44,804 nucleotides of DNA from an uncultured Lachnospiraceae bacterium. Lineage in GTDB: Bacteria > Bacillota > Clostridia > Lachnospirales > Lachnospiraceae. The stretch spans positions 1-44,804 of the forward strand of contig CAMULB010000004.1 of assembly GCA_947089585.1 (NCBI GenBank). The letters run 5' to 3'. The notes beneath the pieces were generated by a model. The model was given only the letters and a program-made list of their open reading frames with translations. It made no database searches and was not told where the DNA came from. This document shows, one piece after another, positions 7,918-16,034 of the stretch. Every line of letters begins with the position of its first letter. The first letter of the stretch is position 1. The position numbers were made by a program, and so were the translations under genes.

Positions 7918-8718
7918 ATGGGAAATTTCAGTGGTAAGACAGTGATTATTACAGGGGCAGGAAGAGCCGTATTGAGTGATGGCAGATGTGGCTCGATTGG
8001 GTACGGAATTGCGACGGCGTATGCCAAGGAAGGCGCAAATCTGGTGATTACCGGACGCAATGTGCAGAAGCTTAAGGATGCGAAGGAAGAGCTGGAGCGG
8101 GAATACGGCGTAAAGGTTTTGTGGGTGCAGGCCGATGTGTCCGCAGGTGCAGACAACCAGGCGGTTGTGCAAAATGTGGTCAAGCAGACAGTGGATACGT
8201 TCGGCGGCATTGATGTGCTGATCAATAATGCACAGGCATCCGCTTCTGGAGTAACCTTGGCAGATCATACAACGGAGCAGTTCGATCTGGCGTTGTATTC
8301 CGGTTTATATGCCGCCTTTTATTACATGCAGGCATGTTATCCTTATCTCGCCAAGAGCAAGGGATCCGTTATTAATTTTGCCTCCGGCGCAGGCTTGTTC
8401 GGCAATTATGGGCAGTGTGCCTATGCGGCGGCAAAGGAAGGCATTCGCGGATTGACGCGTGTGGCGGCGACCGAATGGGGACGGGACGGCATCAATGTCA
8501 ATGTGGTGTGTCCGCTGGCCTGGACGGCGCAGTTAGAGCAGTTCCAAAAAGCGTATCCCGATGCTTATGAGAAGAATGTACACATTCCGCCGATGGGACA
8601 TTTGGGCGATTCGGAATTGGAGATTGGCCGTGTCTGCGTACAGCTGGCATCTCCGGATTTCAAATATATGACCGGTGAGACGATTACCTTAGAGGGCGGC
8701 TTGGGCTTGCGGCCGTAA
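7918..8718 (+). CDS. SDR-family NAD(P)-dependent oxidoreductase, atypical nucleotide loop
   Basis: A 266-residue classical-size short-chain dehydrogenase. The active site is complete: NNAQA (103-107), Ser156 in NFASGAG, and Tyr169 with Lys173 in YAAAK. The cofactor loop is unusual. TGAG (12-15) is followed by an extended segment before SIGYGIA, so the usual TGxxxGxG is stretched by about eight residues. The C-terminus TGETITLEGGLGLRP is typical of ketoacyl-reductase-like SDRs. GAAAGGAGAA precedes the ATG by about 6 bases. It has its own promoter and terminator, so it is probably monocistronic. The substrate is unknown; steroid, sugar-alcohol and acyl substrates are all possible. Confidence 0.85.
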   Translation: MGNFSGKTVIITGAGRAVLSDGRCGSIGYGIATAYAKEGANLVITGRNVQKLKDAKEELEREYGVKVLWVQADVSAGADNQAVVQNVVKQTVDTFGGIDVLINNAQASASGVTLADHTTEQFDLALYSGLYAAFYYMQACYPYLAKSKGSVINFASGAGLFGNYGQCAYAAAKEGIRGLTRVAATEWGRDGINVNVVCPLAWTAQLEQFQKAYPDAYEKNVHIPPMGHLGDSELEIGRVCVQLASPDFKYMTGETITLEGGLGLRP

Positions 8719-8726
8719 GATGTGTG

Positions 8727-8755
8727 TTGCCGCGCGGCAAAGTGCTGCGCGGCAA
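8727..8755. terminator. Terminator between convergent genes
   Basis: TTGCCGCGC pairs with GCGCGGCAA (9 bp, 11-base loop), then TTATTAT. It lies between the SDR gene and the SnoaL-like gene and probably serves both strands. Confidence 0.65.
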
Positions 8756-8769
8756 TTATTATCGTAGGG

Positions 8770-9138
8770 CTAGAACAGTCCGTTTCCGTTGACGGATTGA
8801 ATATTGCCGACGTCGTGCTGTACGCAGTCCCAGTGCTCTGCCAGCTTGCCGTCTTCGATGCGGTACATGTCGAATACCTTGTTTTCCATGCCGTTTACGC
8901 CGATGGTGCACTGGAAAAATACTACGACCAGATCGTCCTCACAGACTACCTGTTTGATATTCATATGCGGCTTCAGGGACAGGAATTTTTCGGCAAAGGC
9001 CTTAAAGCCGTCTTTTCCGTCCAAAACCTCTGGATTGTGCTGCTTGTAGCTGTCCAGCATGTAGTCGTCCAGATGGGACAGATCCCATTGATTAAATACC
9101 TCGTCATAGAATTTCAAAATCAGTTCCTTATTTGTCAT
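8770..9138 (-). CDS. SnoaL-like / NTF2-fold protein
   Basis: A 122-residue single-domain protein of the SnoaL-like group (alpha+beta cone, NTF2-like fold). The signs are the start NKELILKFYDEVFNQ, the central YKQHNPEV, and the end FDMYRIEDGKLAEHWDCVQ, a typical strand pattern for these proteins. The family includes cyclases, isomerases, hydrolases and many uncharacterised members, so the reaction is not assigned. GGAGGGA lies 8 bases before the ATG. It converges on the SDR gene, so a joint pathway is possible but not shown. Confidence 0.8.
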   Translation of the reverse strand: MTNKELILKFYDEVFNQWDLSHLDDYMLDSYKQHNPEVLDGKDGFKAFAEKFLSLKPHMNIKQVVCEDDLVVVFFQCTIGVNGMENKVFDMYRIEDGKLAEHWDCVQHDVGNIQSVNGNGLF

Positions 9139-9155
9139 CGCTTATCCCTCCATTT

Positions 9156-9185
9156 CTTATATTTCAGGATACCATATTTTTGCAA
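9156..9185 (-). promoter_or_regulatory. Likely promoter of the SnoaL-like gene
   Basis: Minus strand: TTGCAA (9185-9180), an 18-base spacer and TATAAG (9161-9156). The spacing is good but the boxes are moderate. No clear promoter is seen for the ATPase gene on the other side of this 180-base gap. Confidence 0.45.
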
Positions 9186-9318
9186 AAAAAAGAATGTGCA
9201 TTTCAACAAACATAATCCTTCTTTTCGCGGCATAATCTTGTATTAGTACAAACGTTGCCGCTGATTCCGTTGCCTGGCGGCAGCGGGGAAAATGAGTACA
9301 AAAAGGAGCGTGGAGATT

Positions 9319-11988
9319 ATGTTTGCATATAAAAGTGTCCATGATACCGCAGTCATGCTGGACAGCGATGAAAAAAACGGCCTGACGGAGGCGGAGGCGC
9401 AAAAAAGGCTGCAGAAAAACGGGACAAACCAGCTGCGGGAGCCGCCGAAAAAGAACGTTGCAGAAGCATTTTTGGAGCAGCTGAACGATCCGCTGATCTA
9501 TGTGCTGTTAGCGGCAGCGGCAGTTTCCTTATTTCTGCACGAGGTCAGCGACGCAGTGATTATCCTGGTCGTGGTGCTGCTGAATGCGGCGGTGGGACTG
9601 ATTCAGGAGGGGAAGGCGCAAAAGGCGTTGGATTCGCTGAAAAAGCTTACCAGTCCCAGGGCGTATGTCGTGCGGGGCGGGAAGGAGCAGGAGATTGCGG
9701 CCGCACAGCTGGTCGTTGGGGATGTGGTGTGTCTCGAAGCCGGCGGCCAGGTGCCTGCAGATTTGCGCTTGATCCAGGCGCAGGGGCTGAAAATCGAGGA
9801 ATCCGCGCTGACTGGAGAGTCGCTGGCGCAGGAAAAGGAAGCGTCCTTTTTGCCGTCTAAGGGAGCGAACGGGGAGCTTCCGCTGGGGGACCGCAAAAAT
9901 ATGGCCTATATGTCTACGATGGTGACGCAGGGGCGTGGCTTGGGGATGGTAACGGCCGTGGGGATGGACACGGAGATCGGGAAAATTGCGGCGCTGATTC
10001 ATGAGAGCAGGACGGAGCCGACGCCGCTGCAGCATCGGCTGGGAGAGCTGGGAAAGCTGCTGAGTATTTTGTCGCTGGGGCTTTGCGTGCTGCTGTTTGC
10101 GTTTGCAGTGGCGCAGAAACGGGATATTTTTGAAATGCTGATCACGGCTATTTCTTTGGCCGTGGCTGCGGTGCCGGAGGGACTGCCGGCTGTGGTGACA
10201 ATTTGTCTGGCGCTAAGCGTGACCCGTATGGTCAAGGTACATACAATTGTCCGCCGGCTTCCGTCGGTGGAAACGTTGGGGGCTGTCAGCGTGGTCTGCT
10301 CCGATAAAACCGGCACCTTGACGCAGAATAAAATGACGGTGACGCATTGTTATGCCAATGGGCAGCTGATGGGGGCAAATCAGCTGCGCGCAGAGCGTCA
10401 CCGAGAGCTGCTGGTGGGGATGGCGCTGTGCAATGACGCCGTTTTATCTTACGACAGCAGGATCGGCGATCCGACGGAGCTGGCATTGCTGGAGCTGGCG
10501 GAAGGCTTTGGGCTGCATCGGCAGAGCCTGGAGGAGGAACAGCCCAGAGTGAAGGAGCTGGCCTTTGATTCCAGACGTAAAATGATGTCCACATACCATA
10601 AAAACGGTGCGTCGGCCGTGACCTATACCAAGGGAGCGCCGGATGAGGTGATTAAACGGTGCAGTAAGATTTTGCTCGACAAAACGGCGGTGCCGATTAC
10701 GGCGATCCACCGGGAGCAGATGCGCAAGGCGCAAATGCAGATGACCTCTCAGGCGCTGCGGACGCTGGCTTTGGCCAGACGGGAGGGTGGAACCGGGCCG
10801 GTGGAGGAGGATTTGACGTTTGTCGGGATGGTCGGGATGCGGGATCCGGCGCGGCCGGAAGCAGCCGCAGCCGTCGCCAAATTCAAAGCGGCGGGGGTGG
10901 ATACGGTGATGATTACCGGCGATCATGTCGACACCGGCTTTGCCATTGCCAGTCAGCTGGGGATTGTCAATCATCCCAGCCAGTGCATGAGCGGAGAGGA
11001 GCTGCAGCGGCTGGACGGCGCGGCGCTGAAGGAACGCCTTACCCACACGCGTGTATTTGCCCGTGTGTCTCCGGAGCATAAGGTGCGCATTGTAAAGGGC
11101 TTTAAGGAGATGGGACACATTGTCGCCATGACCGGAGACGGCGTCAACGATGCGCCTTCGCTGAAAGCGGCGGACGTAGGCATTGCGATGGGAAAGAACG
11201 GAACGGATGTGGCTAAGCAGGCGTCGGATCTCGTTTTGACAGACGATAATTTTGCCACCATTGAAAAGGCAATGGAGGAGGGGCGCGGCGTATATGAAAA
11301 TATCAAGAAATCGGTCATATTTTTGTTGTCCTCCAATCTTGGAGAGATTATGACGATGTTTTTTGCCGTCCTGGCGGGATTGGCTTCGCCGTTAAAATCC
11401 AGCCACATTCTCTGGATCAACCTGATCACCGATTCCCTGCCGGCGCTGGCGCTGGGGATTGATCGAAACGACGGGGAAAGTCTGATGCGCCGGCCGCCGC
11501 GCAGGGCGGGGGAAAGCTTATTCGCCGGCGGCGGTCTGGCCTGTACGTGCTTCTACGGGATTTTGATTGCCGCAATCAGCCTGACGGCCTTTTTTATGCT
11601 TCCCTGGGAGCTGCTGCGGGCGCAGGGGGCGTCGGTTACGATGGAGCATTTGGCTGCCCTGCTGGCGCGGCCGGAGATTTTAAGCCGGGCACAGACGTAT
11701 GCCTTTACGGTGCTGGGGATGTCGCAGCTGTTTCATGCGGTAGGCATGCGCAACATCCGCCGATCGGTTTTTCGGGTCAATCATCGGGAAAATAAGCTGA
11801 TGATTCTGGCCTGCATCCTGGGTTTTTTACTACAGTTTGCAGTTACAAGGCAGTCGTTTTTGGTACAGGCGTTCGGGACGGTGTGTTTAAGCCTTAAGGA
11901 ATGGCTGCGTTTGCTGATGCTGGCTGCGTTCCCGCTGCTGGCCCATGAGATGATGGCGCTTTTGTCTGCTCTGTCAAAGGAAAAGTGA
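9319..11988 (+). CDS. Calcium-type P-type ATPase (P2A/P2B-like)
   Basis: An 889-residue cation pump that would export Ca2+ across the membrane at the cost of ATP. Motifs in order: actuator TGES (165-168), M4 VPEGLP (285-290), phosphorylation DKTGTLT with Asp329, hinge TGDGVND (605-611), and the M6 ion-site residues Asn701 and Asp705 in NLITDSLP. The M4 Glu and M6 Asn/Asp match SERCA-type calcium sites rather than heavy-metal or K+ pumps. The N-terminus has the usual GLTEAEAQKRL segment. ATG 9319 is chosen because AAAAGGAG lies 10 bases upstream; an ATG at 9292 has no such site. The length is normal. Mn2+ transport is an alternative. Confidence 0.92.
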   Translation: MFAYKSVHDTAVMLDSDEKNGLTEAEAQKRLQKNGTNQLREPPKKNVAEAFLEQLNDPLIYVLLAAAAVSLFLHEVSDAVIILVVVLLNAAVGLIQEGKAQKALDSLKKLTSPRAYVVRGGKEQEIAAAQLVVGDVVCLEAGGQVPADLRLIQAQGLKIEESALTGESLAQEKEASFLPSKGANGELPLGDRKNMAYMSTMVTQGRGLGMVTAVGMDTEIGKIAALIHESRTEPTPLQHRLGELGKLLSILSLGLCVLLFAFAVAQKRDIFEMLITAISLAVAAVPEGLPAVVTICLALSVTRMVKVHTIVRRLPSVETLGAVSVVCSDKTGTLTQNKMTVTHCYANGQLMGANQLRAERHRELLVGMALCNDAVLSYDSRIGDPTELALLELAEGFGLHRQSLEEEQPRVKELAFDSRRKMMSTYHKNGASAVTYTKGAPDEVIKRCSKILLDKTAVPITAIHREQMRKAQMQMTSQALRTLALARREGGTGPVEEDLTFVGMVGMRDPARPEAAAAVAKFKAAGVDTVMITGDHVDTGFAIASQLGIVNHPSQCMSGEELQRLDGAALKERLTHTRVFARVSPEHKVRIVKGFKEMGHIVAMTGDGVNDAPSLKAADVGIAMGKNGTDVAKQASDLVLTDDNFATIEKAMEEGRGVYENIKKSVIFLLSSNLGEIMTMFFAVLAGLASPLKSSHILWINLITDSLPALALGIDRNDGESLMRRPPRRAGESLFAGGGLACTCFYGILIAAISLTAFFMLPWELLRAQGASVTMEHLAALLARPEILSRAQTYAFTVLGMSQLFHAVGMRNIRRSVFRVNHRENKLMILACILGFLLQFAVTRQSFLVQAFGTVCLSLKEWLRLLMLAAFPLLAHEMMALLSALSKEK

Positions 11989-12053
11989 TGTGTGGGCGAC
12001 AGATTTTGACAAAATATTTAATTATTTTTAAGAAATAAATTACGCGGAAGTAA

Positions 12054-12082
12054 TTGATTATTTTTGTAGGACATATTATGAT
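12054..12082 (+). promoter_or_regulatory. Promoter overlapping the apparent start of the next gene
   Basis: TTGATT (12054-12059), 17 bases, TATGAT (12077-12082). Transcription would begin near 12089, after the first ATG at 12083. This supports ATG 12116 as the real start of the deacetylase-like gene. A TTGACA at 12006 lacks a good -10. Confidence 0.55.
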
Positions 12083-12115
12083 ATGGAAAGAAAGAAAAAG
12101 GGAGCGTTTAGGAAA

Positions 12116-13663
12116 ATGAGCAAACGAAAGAACAAGAAAAAGATACAGATGCGAATTCTTGCAATTCTGGTATTTGTGGTCGTTCTGGCTTTAATTGCAG
12201 GGATGAAGGTGATTTTGTCTCAGAAAGGATACTTAGGTGACGGAGAGGATGGGGACGCACAGACGGCATCCGCGGATCCGGCCAAGGAGCAGGGAGCACA
12301 GCAGAAGCCTGGCGCAGAGGAAGAGAACAAGGAGCAGGAACCGGCGGAGGCCTCGGATGGCAGCGAAGCGGGGGATGGCCAGCAATCCGAGGGTGAAGAC
12401 GGCAATTTGTCTGATTCCAAGGAGGTCATGCAGCAGGGGCCGCAGCTGGTGGAACAGGCCGATCGGCTGGCTGCTTCTTATGATTACGATGGTGCGATCG
12501 AGCTTTTGCAGAGTGTATCCGACTATGATACGAATACCGAGCTGCAGCAGAAGGTGGCGGAGTATGAGGAGACAAAGGCAAACTGCGTGCCGGTCAATAT
12601 GGACGAGGTAACGCATGTATTTTATCATTCGCTGGTGGTTGATCCGGAGCGTGCGTTTGCCAATCAGGATACCAATCCGCAGGCAGTCGGCAACAATCAG
12701 TGGATGACGACAGTCAGTGAGTTTGAGAAGATTACCCAGGAGATGTACGAGCGCGGTTATGTGCTGGTGAGCATTCATGATTTGATTGAGACCGGGACGG
12801 ACGAAGCGGGTAATACCGTGTATAAGCCGGCAACCATCCTGCTGCCGCCGGGCAAGCGCGCGTTTGTCCTCTCGCTGGATGATTTGAGTTATTATCACAG
12901 CTATGACAATTACGGTTATGCGGCAAAGATGATTCTCGATGAGAATGGCAAGCCAACCTGTGAGTACATACAGCCGGACGGAACGACTGTGGTTGGCGCT
13001 TACGATTGCGTACCGCTGCTGGATCAGTTCCTGGAGGAGCATCCGGACGCCTCTTACCGGGGCGCGAAGGGGATCATCGCGCTTACCGGCTACAACGGGA
13101 TCTTGGGATATCGCACCGACCAGACGTATGCAGATATCAACAACCCTGATTTGAGCAATGATAAGCGCAAATGGATGGAAGAGCACCCGGATTTTGATTT
13201 GGAGCAGGAGCGGGCCGAGGCCAAGAAAGTAGCAGATGCGATGAAGGAGGATGGCTGGGAGTTTGCCAGCCATACTTGGGGGCATCTGCGGGTCGGAGAC
13301 AGCAGCCTGGAGCGGATTCAGGCCGATACGGAGAAATGGCGGGCGAATGTGGAACCGCTGGTAGGGCCGACGGATACGATTATTTTTGCGCATGGCCAGG
13401 ATTTGGGCAGCTGGGGAGATTACGACGAATCGGATGCAAAGTACCAATACCTGCGGTCGCAGGGCTATACCGTATTCTGCAACGTAGATTCCAATCTTTA
13501 CCGCACCTGGTTTGGAAAAGATTACCTGCGCCAGGGACGGCGGAACCTGGACGGATATCGGATCTACAAGAATGCAACGGGTGAACAGGATAATGTTTCG
13601 GACTTGTTTGATGCAAAAGCGATCATAGACCCGCAGCGGCCGCCCGTGCCGTCGCTGGAGTGA
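12116..13663 (+). CDS. Membrane-anchored polysaccharide-deacetylase-like protein
   Basis: A 515-residue protein. A basic start leads into one transmembrane anchor (about 12-32), then ~75 residues of acidic low-complexity linker, then a short helical repeat-like segment (LAASYDYDGAIELLQSV). The extracellular catalytic domain follows. It has LSLDDLSYY with the Asp pair 255-256 and SHTWGH with His386 and His390, matching the first two metal motifs of NodB-type carbohydrate esterases. The large spacing between the motifs and the poorly defined later motifs make it a divergent member. It would act on cell-wall or surface glycans. ATG 12116 has GGGAG 11 bases upstream; ATG 12083 is in frame but lies just after the -10 box. 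The 3' end is part of a tandem repeat. Confidence 0.8.
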   Translation: MSKRKNKKKIQMRILAILVFVVVLALIAGMKVILSQKGYLGDGEDGDAQTASADPAKEQGAQQKPGAEEENKEQEPAEASDGSEAGDGQQSEGEDGNLSDSKEVMQQGPQLVEQADRLAASYDYDGAIELLQSVSDYDTNTELQQKVAEYEETKANCVPVNMDEVTHVFYHSLVVDPERAFANQDTNPQAVGNNQWMTTVSEFEKITQEMYERGYVLVSIHDLIETGTDEAGNTVYKPATILLPPGKRAFVLSLDDLSYYHSYDNYGYAAKMILDENGKPTCEYIQPDGTTVVGAYDCVPLLDQFLEEHPDASYRGAKGIIALTGYNGILGYRTDQTYADINNPDLSNDKRKWMEEHPDFDLEQERAEAKKVADAMKEDGWEFASHTWGHLRVGDSSLERIQADTEKWRANVEPLVGPTDTIIFAHGQDLGSWGDYDESDAKYQYLRSQGYTVFCNVDSNLYRTWFGKDYLRQGRRNLDGYRIYKNATGEQDNVSDLFDAKAIIDPQRPPVPSLE

Positions 13664-13760
13664 TTGAAGGGATTGCGGCGGCCGTCGTTGGAGTGAGCGA
13701 AAGAGTTGCGGCTGTCGCCCGTGCCGTCGTTGGATTAAGCGAAGGGATTGCGGCATCCGT
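13648..13760 (+). repeat. Tandem repeat of the deacetylase gene's 3' end
   Basis: Three imperfect copies start with GCCGTCG(C/T)TGGA at 13648, 13681 and 13723, so the periods are 33 and 42 bases, both multiples of three. Each copy encodes PSLE or PSLD followed by a stop codon in the same frame, then (A/L)K(G/E)LR. The first copy contains the real stop. This looks like slippage duplication of the gene end. Confidence 0.75.
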
Positions 13761-13798
13761 CAGGCATTGTATCAGGTATTTTGTCCAGAAAGAAAGAG

Positions 13799-13831
13799 AA
13801 AAACGCAGTGGTTTTGTACCGCTGCGTTTTT
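13799..13831 (+). terminator. Rho-independent terminator
   Basis: AAAAACGCAGTGG pairs with CCGCTGCGTTTTT (13 bp with one G-U pair, 7-base loop), ending in a five-T run. It ends the deacetylase transcript and insulates the spoVA genes. Confidence 0.85.
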
Positions 13832-13850
13832 GTGTTTAGAAAAAAATTTT

Positions 13851-13880
13851 GCATAAAGAACCGGATTTTGACAAAAGCTA
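13851..13880 (+). promoter_or_regulatory. Possible sigma-G-type promoter of spoVAD
   Basis: GCATA (13851-13855) matches the sigma-G -35 element. After 18 bases, AAAGCTA partly matches its -10 (CATnnTA). It lies between the terminator and spoVAD, as expected for a forespore-expressed operon, but the -10 is weak. Confidence 0.35.
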
Positions 13881-13912
13881 CGGGTAGAAGAATTTTGGAA
13901 AGGAAGAAGCGG

Positions 13913-14920
13913 ATGTCACAAATAGGAACACAAAGTATTCAATTTGACGAAGCTCCCTACATCTTAAGCGCTGCCAGCATTGTAGGAAAGAAGGAAGGGG
14001 AAGGTCCTCTGGGAGATCTGTTTGATGTGGTGGGGGGCGATGATCTTTTTGGCGCGGACAATTGGGAGGCGGCGGAGAGTACGCTGCAGAAGGAAGCGGC
14101 CGTGCTTGCGCTTGGCAAGGCAAAGGTGACAAAGGAGCAGGTGCGCTATATTTTTGCCGGTGATCTGCTGGGGCAGTCGATTGCCAGTACCTTTGGGCTG
14201 ATGGATTTGAGTATTCCGCTGTTTGGCCTCTATGGAGCCTGCTCGACGGCGGGAGAGTCACTGTCCCTGGCAGCGATGGCAGTAGCGGCGGGCTATGGCG
14301 ATCCGGTGTTGGCGGTGACTTCCAGCCATTTCGCCAGCGCAGAAAAGCAATTTCGCTTTCCTCTCGAATATGCCAACCAGCGGCCGCTGTCCGCCACCTG
14401 GACCGTAACCGGCGGAGGTGCGTTTTTGCTGGGAAGGAAGCCGGGCAGCGTGAAAATTACCGGAATTACGACCGGAAAAGTGGTCGATTATGGGATTAAG
14501 GATTCGATGAATATGGGTGCGGCCATGGCGCCGGCTGCCTGCGATACGATTTACCGCAATCTGGTTGATTTTAAGCGCAAGCCGGAGGATTATGACCAGA
14601 TTATTACCGGGGATCTGGGGTATGTGGGGCAGTCGATTCTCTTTGACCTGTTAAAGGAAAAAGGATTTGATATTACCAGACAGCATCGGGACTGCGGCAT
14701 TGAGATATATGACGGAAAGACGCAGGATACCCATTCCGGCGGGAGCGGCTGCGGCTGTTCGGCCGTTACCTTGAGCGCCTGCTTTCTGCCGCAGATGGAA
14801 AGGGGAAGCCTGCGGCGGATTTTGTTTGTGCCCACCGGAGCGCTGCTGTCTACGGTTAGCTTTCATGAAGGGATGACGATTCCGGGGATCGCTCATGCAG
14901 TTGTGATCGAGCGGGCTTAA
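13913..14920 (+). CDS. spoVAD: Stage V sporulation protein AD
   Basis: A 335-residue protein matching SpoVAD along its length. This is a thiolase-fold protein that binds dipicolinic acid and helps move it into the forespore and out at germination. Visible hallmarks: IGTQSIQF at the start, IFAGDLLGQ, GLYGACSTAGESL, the SSHFASAEKQFRFPLEY segment, and GGSGCGCSAVTLSA near the end. ATG 13913 is preceded by AAAGGAAG at a 6-base distance. spoVAE follows 16 bases later. spoVAC, which normally precedes it, is not here; the gene before it is a deacetylase followed by a terminator. The gene shows that the organism forms endospores. Confidence 0.95.
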   Translation: MSQIGTQSIQFDEAPYILSAASIVGKKEGEGPLGDLFDVVGGDDLFGADNWEAAESTLQKEAAVLALGKAKVTKEQVRYIFAGDLLGQSIASTFGLMDLSIPLFGLYGACSTAGESLSLAAMAVAAGYGDPVLAVTSSHFASAEKQFRFPLEYANQRPLSATWTVTGGGAFLLGRKPGSVKITGITTGKVVDYGIKDSMNMGAAMAPAACDTIYRNLVDFKRKPEDYDQIITGDLGYVGQSILFDLLKEKGFDITRQHRDCGIEIYDGKTQDTHSGGSGCGCSAVTLSACFLPQMERGSLRRILFVPTGALLSTVSFHEGMTIPGIAHAVVIERA

Positions 14921-14936
14921 TGAAAGGAGACAAAAA

Positions 14937-15293
14937 ATGGATTATATCAATGCATTTTGGGTCGGCGGACTGATCTGTGCGCTGGTTCAGATTCTGATGG
15001 AAAAGACGACGCTGATGCCGGGGCGGATTATGGTGTTGCTGGTGTGTACAGGAGCTGTCTTGGGGGCGGTGCAGCTCTATCAGCCGTTTGTGGAATATGC
15101 GGGGGCCGGCGCGTCCGTGCCGCTGCTGGGATTTGGCAATGTACTTTGGAAAGGCATTCAAAAGGCGGTGGACGAGCAGGGACTGATCGGCATTTTTATG
15201 GGTGGTTTTACCGCCAGCGCGGTGGGAATCAGCGCGGCGCTGATCTTTGGCTATCTGGCCAGCCTGGTCTTTCAGCCAAAAATGAAAAAATAA
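14937..15293 (+). CDS. spoVAE: Stage V sporulation protein AE
   Basis: A 118-residue membrane protein of the SpoVAE (AEb) family, part of the inner-spore-membrane dipicolinic-acid channel. It has about four hydrophobic segments, the MDYINAFWVGGLICALVQ start and the conserved loop with PGRIMVLLVC. GAAAGGAG lies 8 bases before the ATG, and the 16-base gap from spoVAD indicates one operon. The length is typical. Confidence 0.93.
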   Translation: MDYINAFWVGGLICALVQILMEKTTLMPGRIMVLLVCTGAVLGAVQLYQPFVEYAGAGASVPLLGFGNVLWKGIQKAVDEQGLIGIFMGGFTASAVGISAALIFGYLASLVFQPKMKK

Positions 15294-15402
15294 GCGCAAA
15301 GATGTATGAAAGCGAATTTTTCGGAAACGATAAGAAGGAAAAATTGTGACTGGTCGCGGAGTGAGCAGTTACAGAAAATTTTTAGTCAAAGGAGTATTTG
15401 CT

Positions 15403-15951
15403 ATGAAGCAGTGGAAAAAAATCACAACATGCTGTATGCTTGTGCTGGCTCTGGCTTGTCTGACTGCATGCGGAAAAAAAGATATGGATGATAACATGGA
15501 CAAAGCCAATGACAACAATGCGGTCGATGACCGCGTGGACAAGACCGATCATAACGACGGGGTTGTGGAGCCGGATCGAAACGACCGGGATGCCGATCAG
15601 AACAAGGACACGAATCAGACCGATGACACGGATCGAACCAATGACGCGAATGATGTGAAAGACACGAAGGATGGGAATGATGCGTCAGACCGAAATGATA
15701 AAACCCCCAATCACAATAACGGCGCGACCGAGGGAACGGGAACAGACGGAGCCCTTGAGGATTTGGGCGATGACATTGTGGATGGCGTAGAAAATATCGG
15801 CAATGATGTGGAAAATGGCGTAGACGATCTGATGGATGACGCTGCGGGCAACGGAACCGGGGCCGGAACGGGAACAGGTACCGGAACGGGAGGCGGAACC
15901 GGCGCAGGCCCTGGCACAGGAAATGGAACCGGAGCAGCCGGGGCGCCGTAA
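15403..15951 (+). CDS. Asp/Asn-rich lipoprotein, low complexity
   Basis: A 182-residue predicted lipoprotein: basic start, hydrophobic core and lipobox LTAC with Cys23. The rest has no globular look. Residues ~25-120 are rich in Asp, Asn and Lys, then comes a short amphipathic stretch (DIVDGVENIGNDVENGVDD), then about 35 residues of Gly/Thr/Ala repeats. AAAGGAG sits 8 bases before the ATG. An in-frame upstream GTG at 15346 would bury the signal peptide and is rejected. It follows spoVAE by 110 bases with no terminator between, so it may belong to the sporulation operon. No function is recognised; an acidic spore or envelope protein is possible. Confidence 0.75.
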   Translation: MKQWKKITTCCMLVLALACLTACGKKDMDDNMDKANDNNAVDDRVDKTDHNDGVVEPDRNDRDADQNKDTNQTDDTDRTNDANDVKDTKDGNDASDRNDKTPNHNNGATEGTGTDGALEDLGDDIVDGVENIGNDVENGVDDLMDDAAGNGTGAGTGTGTGTGGGTGAGPGTGNGTGAAGAP

Positions 15952-15974
15952 ATTAAGAAAACGAGAAATAAGAG

Positions 15975-16002
15975 CGGCAGCCCGGTGCAAAACGGGCTGC
16001 CG
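15975..16002. terminator. Terminator between the lipoprotein and chemoreceptor genes
   Basis: CGGCAGCCCG pairs with CGGGCTGCCG (10 bp, 8-base loop) followed by TTT. It lies between convergent genes; the T-run is short. Confidence 0.65.
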
Positions 16003-16034
16003 TTTGCGGTATGGAGGTGCGGGCGTAAATCTGT

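Noticed and set aside
12233-13756. 507-codon minus-strand open frame
   Set aside because: Antisense to the deacetylase-like gene. Its Arg/His/Ile-rich composition is a mirror effect, and no motif or start signal is present.
15840-15950. Gly/Thr repeats as a DNA-level repeat element
   Set aside because: They lie in the coding frame of the lipoprotein and are explained by its low-complexity tail.
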